A stretch of DNA of 64,000 bases from Cephalotus follicularis (lineage: Eukaryota > Streptophyta > Magnoliopsida > Oxalidales > Cephalotaceae): assembly GCA_001972305.1 (NCBI GenBank), contig BDDD01000062.1:292352-356351 (forward strand). Direction: 5' to 3'. Below the pieces are notes generated by a model. The model was not told where the DNA came from. It did no database searches and saw only the letters and a list, made by a program, of their open reading frames with translations. A program made the position numbers and the translations under genes. The number at the start of each line of letters is the position of its first letter. Position 1 is the first letter of the stretch. Below are positions 58,801 through 64,000 of this stretch, piece by piece.

Positions 58801-60543
58801 TCGTAGCTTTACTTAGGGTTGATAATAATCCAAACCCTAGGCTACGATCGGAGCTAAGCATGATGAGGGATACACGACACGTAAGCCGAAAACAATGATA
58901 AAGTACTAGATGATCTGGCTAACGAATGATAGATGTGATATACACGAATCCGGGGGTGACTGGAGGTCACACCAGAGCTATAGGATAGTCTAGGACTATC
59001 ATGATAGTCGTACCAGGATCATGGGATTTCTGGGAAGCATATCATCGTACCGAAACTCATCCAGACTTTTGGGTTCTACCTGATTTTGGAACAGGTTGAC
59101 ATGTGTGGCACACAAGTCATTTAGTGAGAGACTAACATCTGAGAGGTGTTAATTTGCTAGTGAACTTTCCATTTTCTGATTATATATTAAGCATTAGCAT
59201 AATGGATTCGTTTCAAGCAAAGGGTTATTTGTTGTAACCGATAGGTGTATTTGTGCATCTAATGGTGGAGAGAGTTTGTGGACATGTGGGCTTATTGGAT
59301 TTGGGATTTCCTATCCCACATTGGGTTGAAATTGGGCCTTGTTTAAGGCTTGTGTATGGCCAGCCCAAAGAGTAAGCTTTGATGGTCCAATTGTAAATAC
59401 CATAGCCTACTAAACTTGACTATTCAAATGTGATCAAAATATGCATTTGTGTAATGCAGTTTTACTCTTTCTTTTCTACCTTGTTTTTGCCAAATTTGAG
59501 GCACGTGGGGGTGTCTTGGACGCCAAGAAAAGGATACATGAGTTGGCCATTTGTCATGTCTTAATTAGGCATGTGTAAGAATTGATTTTTCTAATGTATT
59601 CTTACTTAACAAATAAGACAATGGCTAGCACATTCAACTCATACATTCGGTTTTCACCTAAGAAATAGCAAGCTCTCTTTTTCTCTTCTCTTTTCCTTCT
59701 TTGTCGTGAGTGTGTGCTTCATTCTTGAACACACCAAGAGCTTGTGTGCTCTCCAAGAGAAGAAGAACAAAATAACCTTATCTTACCCTCCATAATCATA
59801 ATAGGCGGAGATAGTTTCTCATTGAATCTATCTTTACATGTTATGATCTTTAGATTAGGTTAAACACTTAAGCCTCCATATATGTTCATGCTAAGGGCTT
59901 GAACATCATCTTTGGTGAAGGAGCAAAGCTTGGATCAAAGTGCAGAGGGAGCACTAGAAGGAAGGAGTGAAAGATTTGGGTAATGGATCTAAACTCTCTC
60001 TTTGTATAATTGTTTTTTGGGGCATGTTACGTTCGGATTTGGCTAAATTTTTTGTACCCTAGCCAAGCCCATGTGTTCCTTGAATGGAACCCTAGAAAAC
60101 CCTTGGGTTTGTGCCATAGAGATAGGGTTTAGATATGCAAATGTTAACCCTAAAATTGGGAACCCGAAGCTAGGGTTAATGAATCCCTAGCACAACCCAA
60201 ACTCTAATATTGCTTGGAATGTGTAACTGGTTCAATTGATAGTTACATTAGTGATCCTTGGAATAATTGAAGCAATCTTGGACCTATGGTTTAGGTAGTC
60301 TCAATGTGTGGAGACTTAGAGAAACCAAAATTTTAAAATGCATCCATAAACCCTAATATGCCAAAATTGATTCAATGCCTTTAGAGCCTTTCCAACATGG
60401 GATGCACACATATAGCAAGGGTGCCATTTTTACGGATATGCACATAGAACATAAATTGAATCAAGATTGTATCAACTAGGACTACAACACATAAATGTAT
60501 GCAGCCAACCCTTTTGGTTTGTAGGGACACCCCTAATCTAACA
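55899..60543. repeat. Large diverged inverted duplication
   Basis: The left arm (about 55899-58262) and right arm (about 58405-60400) are inverted copies with many mismatches. Anchors are CAACCTGTTCCAAAATCA (near 57249, and inverted near 59090) and CATAACCTCCCAA (58161, inverted at 58509), both symmetric about position 58335. A further roughly 140-bp sequence starting TGTTAGATTAGGG is found at 58263-58405 and inverted at 60400-60543, giving the right arm its own terminal inverted repeats. No transposase or other coding domain was seen. The element type is unresolved. Confidence 0.7.
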
Positions 60544-61144
60544 GTATCAATCTAACCCTGGTCATGATCACTGGGTGGCCGCCAAGAAGGTTTTAAGATA
60601 CTTGAAAGGGACAAGAGATTTTATGCTGACTTATAGGCGGGTTAAGGATCTACAGTTAGTGGATTTTACATATTCTGACTTTGCTGGCTGTCAAGATGAC
60701 AGAAAGTCTACATCAGGTTATGTTTTTATAATGACAGATGGGGCAGTATCTCAGAAAAGTGCAAAGCAGACATTGATTGTTTCTTCGACCATGCAGGCGG
60801 AGTTTGTAGCATGCTATGGAGCAGCTACGCAAGCAGTTTGGTTCAAGAATTTTATGAGGACATTCACTGTTATTGATTTTGTGTCTAGGTCTATCCGGTT
60901 GTATTGTGATAACAGTTCTGTTGTGTTGTTTATTAATAATAATAAATGTATCACATGGTCTAAACACATAGAGATAAAGTACTTAACCATCAAGAAAAAG
61001 GTTAAGAATGGTGACGTTACAATAGAGCATATTAGTACAGATGATATGGTTGTTGATCCCTTAACTAAAGGCCTTCGTCCTTGTGTTTTTGAGAGACATG
61101 TTGCTAGCATGGGCTTGATTGCATCATGGGATGGGTTTGTTTAG
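60544..61144 (+). pseudogene. Copia pol, 3' part (RNase H)
   Basis: Continues the polyprotein cut at 53126. It holds AAKKVLRYLKGTRDFMLTY, then SDFAGCQDDRKSTSGYVF, CDNSSVVLFINNN, KHIEIKYLTIKK and VVDPLTKGLRP, ending near the usual C-terminus at 61144. This part is open, with intact RNase H motifs. It has no start of its own and is separated from the rest of pol, so it is not expected to be expressed. Confidence 0.9.
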
Positions 61145-61767
61145 TGGGAGTCAGTCATTTATATTGCTCTATTTTTGTTTTCATCTGTGCTATTTTATCT
61201 TTTGATACTATATCCTATCCTACTACCAACTGACCTTACCAACACATTTTGTATCAAAAAAATTATTAGATGTATATTGAACCCACAAATTCAAGTTTCT
61301 AACTCTGCCTCTATTTAGATATATTCCAAAAAAATTGGAAAATGTTCTAGTGTTACGACAAAACTGTGGGGATTGAGAGATGATCTTCGTATATCTGACA
61401 AAAGGGGGTTTTCCAAGCTTTTCGTAATCTTAGATGCTAAATTAGTTATTTTCTTAGTTCAATCTACTAAAGATTTGGATACTCATCATTACTCTTATCT
61501 GATTAATGACTACAACTGACAGAGGCTAATCATTGCACGGACATAATGACAAAATTGGAATTGGGTATTGGACTTCGTTTATTTTTGAGAACACACCAAA
61601 ATATATTTTGGTTCAACGTAAACTAACCTGAGGGGAGTAACATACCCTCGAATTGGTTTAATTAAGACTTATTATATATGAATTTTCTTTTCAACAACAT
61701 ATATCAGAGAAGTGAATACAATGTGACATAGTATACGAGAGTATGCTATATCATTTTTAAACTTATT
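61145..61767. other. Unrecognised AT-rich DNA after the Copia element
   Basis: No gene, LTR or repeat was recognised apart from the purine stretch at the start. The expected 3' LTR of the Copia element is not here. Confidence 0.5.
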
Positions 61768-62475
61768 TGTAACGCCCCAAACCCCAAGGGTCAACCCCCA
61801 AGGTTTGACGCGCTACTAACAGTATCATTCATTATCCAATATTCAGCGAAAAATTAAAAACTTTTAACAATGTAATAATGCATGCAGAATCAATCCAATT
61901 AAATATCATTTTTGTGGATAAACCCTGTGTTATACAATACTGTTCATAAAAGCTCTGCCACAAGTCGACAGGTCAAGAAATACAATATTCAAAAATATAA
62001 ATGAGTTGGTCATCGATCTAGTGTGGATGAGACTCATCCGAGACTTCAATCCTCATCTTGCTGCGGAGCTCCACCTGTACCTGACCCATTACATTAAAAT
62101 GCAATGGGTCAGCGACCACTGGTCGTGTAGGAACTACAACCCACTCATGCATGAAGATGCAGATGTAACAGGCAATAAGCAATGCAATGAGATGCAATAA
62201 TAACAGTACAGTATAACACTTCATTCATTCGCTACTAGCAATCAATAACAGTACGATATTCCGTATCATTCCTTAACAGTCATTCACAGTCACTAACAGT
62301 CATTCACAATCATTAACCGTCATAATAAATCCTTCCTCGGCATCCCCTAGTAAAGGAGGGGCAATAACGCACTCCAGACGTTAAGGCAGAGGAGCTGGGA
62401 CAAGAACACTATACAGTAACAGTGATAGACAGTAACAGTGACAGTCGGTGCACTATCAACCTTGGTGAACCTCCT

Positions 62476-62605
62476 GGATCATCTCGGTCAGTGACCCAAT
62501 TCGGATCATCTCAGTTGGTGACCCATTGGATCATCTCGAGGGATAGGCTTCCTGGATCATCTCTATCGGTGACCCTATTCAGGATCATCTCCGTTGGTGA
62601 CCTAA
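62476..62605. repeat. About 26-bp tandem repeat
   Basis: Five imperfect units starting GGATCATCTC followed by a variable GTNNGTGACCYA part. Confidence 0.8.
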
Positions 62606-62864
62606 TACAGTACAGTAACACTACACTATATAATAACACTACTGTCATTTTGGGGCCTGCCTCTACCCCATTGCACTATATTAATTATACTTTGATTATG
62701 CTATTTTATACTACACTTATCATTATTATAATATCATAAACCCTACACTTATCACTCACTGCACCTATCACTTATATATTAATAAAACCTACACTTATCA
62801 CACACATATATATATTATAACACCTTTCACTGTAGCATCACTTCATTCTTATATAACTCAGAGT

Positions 62865-64000
62865 ATGATGCATGTAAAGATTGGTGCCTTTCGTGCTAGG
62901 GTGCATGGACGTATGCTTAAAATGCATGGCAGAGGGCAATGCTCGGCACTATGGCAGAGGGCGAGTTCACATGTGTTGTGTGCATGGCAGAAGACGAGAT
63001 CGGCATGCAAGCGCCTATGGCAGACGAGAGCGCTTCAGCACCGTTACAAGCGCGGATTGTGAAAGAAATGGTAGAGAGTAGGACGCATGAAGAGGAAGGC
63101 TCGCTAGCGTCGCAGGCTTCGCATGCAGAGGAGCGCTCGTCATGTGGCCATGTTATGGACGCATGCTCATAACGCCCATGCATGGAACAGTGGAGAGCTC
63201 ATTTCATTGCACTCGGCATGCTCGGCGAGCATGACAGAGGACAGCTCAATGCATGTCAGAGGAGAACTCAACAGTGCACGTGGGTGCCATTCTTGGAGGC
63301 GTAGCAGAGAAGGGTGCTCAACATGCGTGCTCAGTGTTCAGCGCCGTAACAGAGGAGAGCCATAGGCTTTGGCAGAGGACGCATGCATGGGAAGCATGCT
63401 CGGTGAGCTCAGGCATTTCAGTGCCACCTCGGGCGCCATTGCAGGGAGAGCTTGGCACCTTGGCGCCGTGGCTCCCCGGCATGTGGGTGCTCGGGCAGTG
63501 GCTCCTCGGCACTACAACAATGGCACCTCGGGCGTTTTGCACAGTGTGGCGTCCTTAGTTGCATGACATGCTCGGGACGTTCCAGTGCTCAACACCATCT
63601 CCGTGGAGAGCTTTGCACTTCGGGTACATGGCAGAGAAGAGGGCCAAGTTCAGCGCTAATGGCACCTCGGCACTATTGGGACCTTGGGTGCATGGCAGTG
63701 GCACCTCGGCACATGTCAGGGCAGCGCTGTGCATGCATGGAGAGCTCTGGCAACGGCGTTGCATGTAGAGGAAGCATACAAGGGGAGCTCAGCTATAGTG
63801 CACCCTGCCATACTCGAACATTTGCTGAGGTCAGGCGCTATGTTCAGTATCTCGGGCGTGTGCTGTGGGCGATGAGGAGCTCAATACTGGCGTCCTCGGC
63901 GCCTTAGGCATGTACAGAACATATGCAAAGGACAGTGGGGAGCTCATCATTGGCCTTCCCGGCGCCATGGCACCTGGTCATCTCGGAGCATAACAGTGGC
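62865..64000. repeat. GC-rich irregular repeat block
   Basis: Over 1.1 kb of recurring words (GCATGGCAGAGG, GGCACCTCGGC, GAGCTC, CATGCTCGG) in shuffled order with no fixed period. Open frames in several phases follow from the composition and match no known protein. Confidence 0.6.

Larger units (their letters stand above)
48106..61160 (+). mobile_element. Ty1/Copia element interrupted by about 7.4 kb of other repeats, 3' LTR missing
   Basis: The 5' LTR (48106-48609) is followed by primer site, a 1.1 kb leader, gag, pol to 53126, then foreign repeats (53127-60543), then the end of pol (60544-61144) and a short purine stretch GTGGGAG (61145-61151). The LTR start TGTGAGAATATTTTC is not found again in the window, so the 3' LTR is lost. 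About 14 codons of the RNase H region are missing at the insertion. gag and pol have stops and frameshifts. Confidence 0.85.
61768..64000. mobile_element. Long LTR-like repeat leaving the window
   Basis: Begins TGTAACGCCCC after an AT-rich flank, like the left edge of the LTR at 3889, and shares features with it (a short block ending in GCACTCC followed by CAG/ACA-rich sequence). The right end is outside the window, so this may be a solo LTR or the edge of a full element. No coding domain is visible up to 64000. Confidence 0.5.

Noticed and set aside
63452-63907. 151-codon open frame
   Set aside because: Part of the irregular GC-rich repeat, which is open in several phases at once.

Overview
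The window is nuclear DNA of a flowering plant, most likely a eudicot. It holds plant-type spliced and single-exon genes, Ty3/Gypsy elements of the Tat lineage, Ty1/Copia elements primed by initiator tRNA-Met, and MITEs. There are no operons or prokaryotic features. I cannot name the species. Only two host genes look intact; almost everything else is transposable-element DNA in several nested layers. All domain and lineage names come from motifs read by eye, with no database search.

Layout. 1-1743: unrecognised DNA ending in a hAT-like terminus. 1744-13193: Tat-A, a decayed Tat element on the minus strand with no LTRs left. It has an antisense spliced ORF on plus, a 2.9 kb long LTR inserted at 3889-6818, and pol then gag on minus. 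13806-24038: a two-exon AAA-ATPase gene on minus. Its roughly 8.76 kb intron holds an old Copia element, inside it a fold-back MITE, and inside that an internally deleted Tat element (Tat-B). 24039-27045: the gene's upstream DNA plus small repeats. 27046-44213: Tat-C, a nearly complete 17.2 kb Tat element with both LTRs and the target duplication AATAC. It is interrupted at 29697-35008 by a 5.3 kb non-autonomous Copia element (target duplication AAAAG). 45374-45796: a solo LTR of the Tat-B family (target duplication ATTTG). 46247-46924: an intact DUF4408/DUF761-type membrane protein gene. 48106-61160: a Copia element split by about 7.4 kb of other repeats, namely a long LTR and a large diverged inverted duplication. 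61768-64000: a further long LTR-like repeat leaving the window.

The Tat elements share one plan: LTR, a primer site of the form TGGCGCCGTCTG..., gag-pol with a second RNase H, a 3' untranslated region, and a spliced gypsy-type transposon ORF on the opposite strand. Each carries its own tandem repeat in the 3' region, with units of 23, 49/115 and 68 bp.

The most interesting object is the non-autonomous Copia element nested in Tat-C. It has gag and an envelope-like/plant-transposon-protein ORF but no pol. Both LTRs carry arrays of a 12-bp palindrome (core CAGTCGACTG), in clusters spaced exactly 21 bp apart and lying just upstream of the LTR TATA box. A third array sits inside the element, just upstream of its own TATA-like box and the envelope-like ORF. 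This suggests a phased regulatory array used twice: once for the genomic promoter and once for a private internal promoter.
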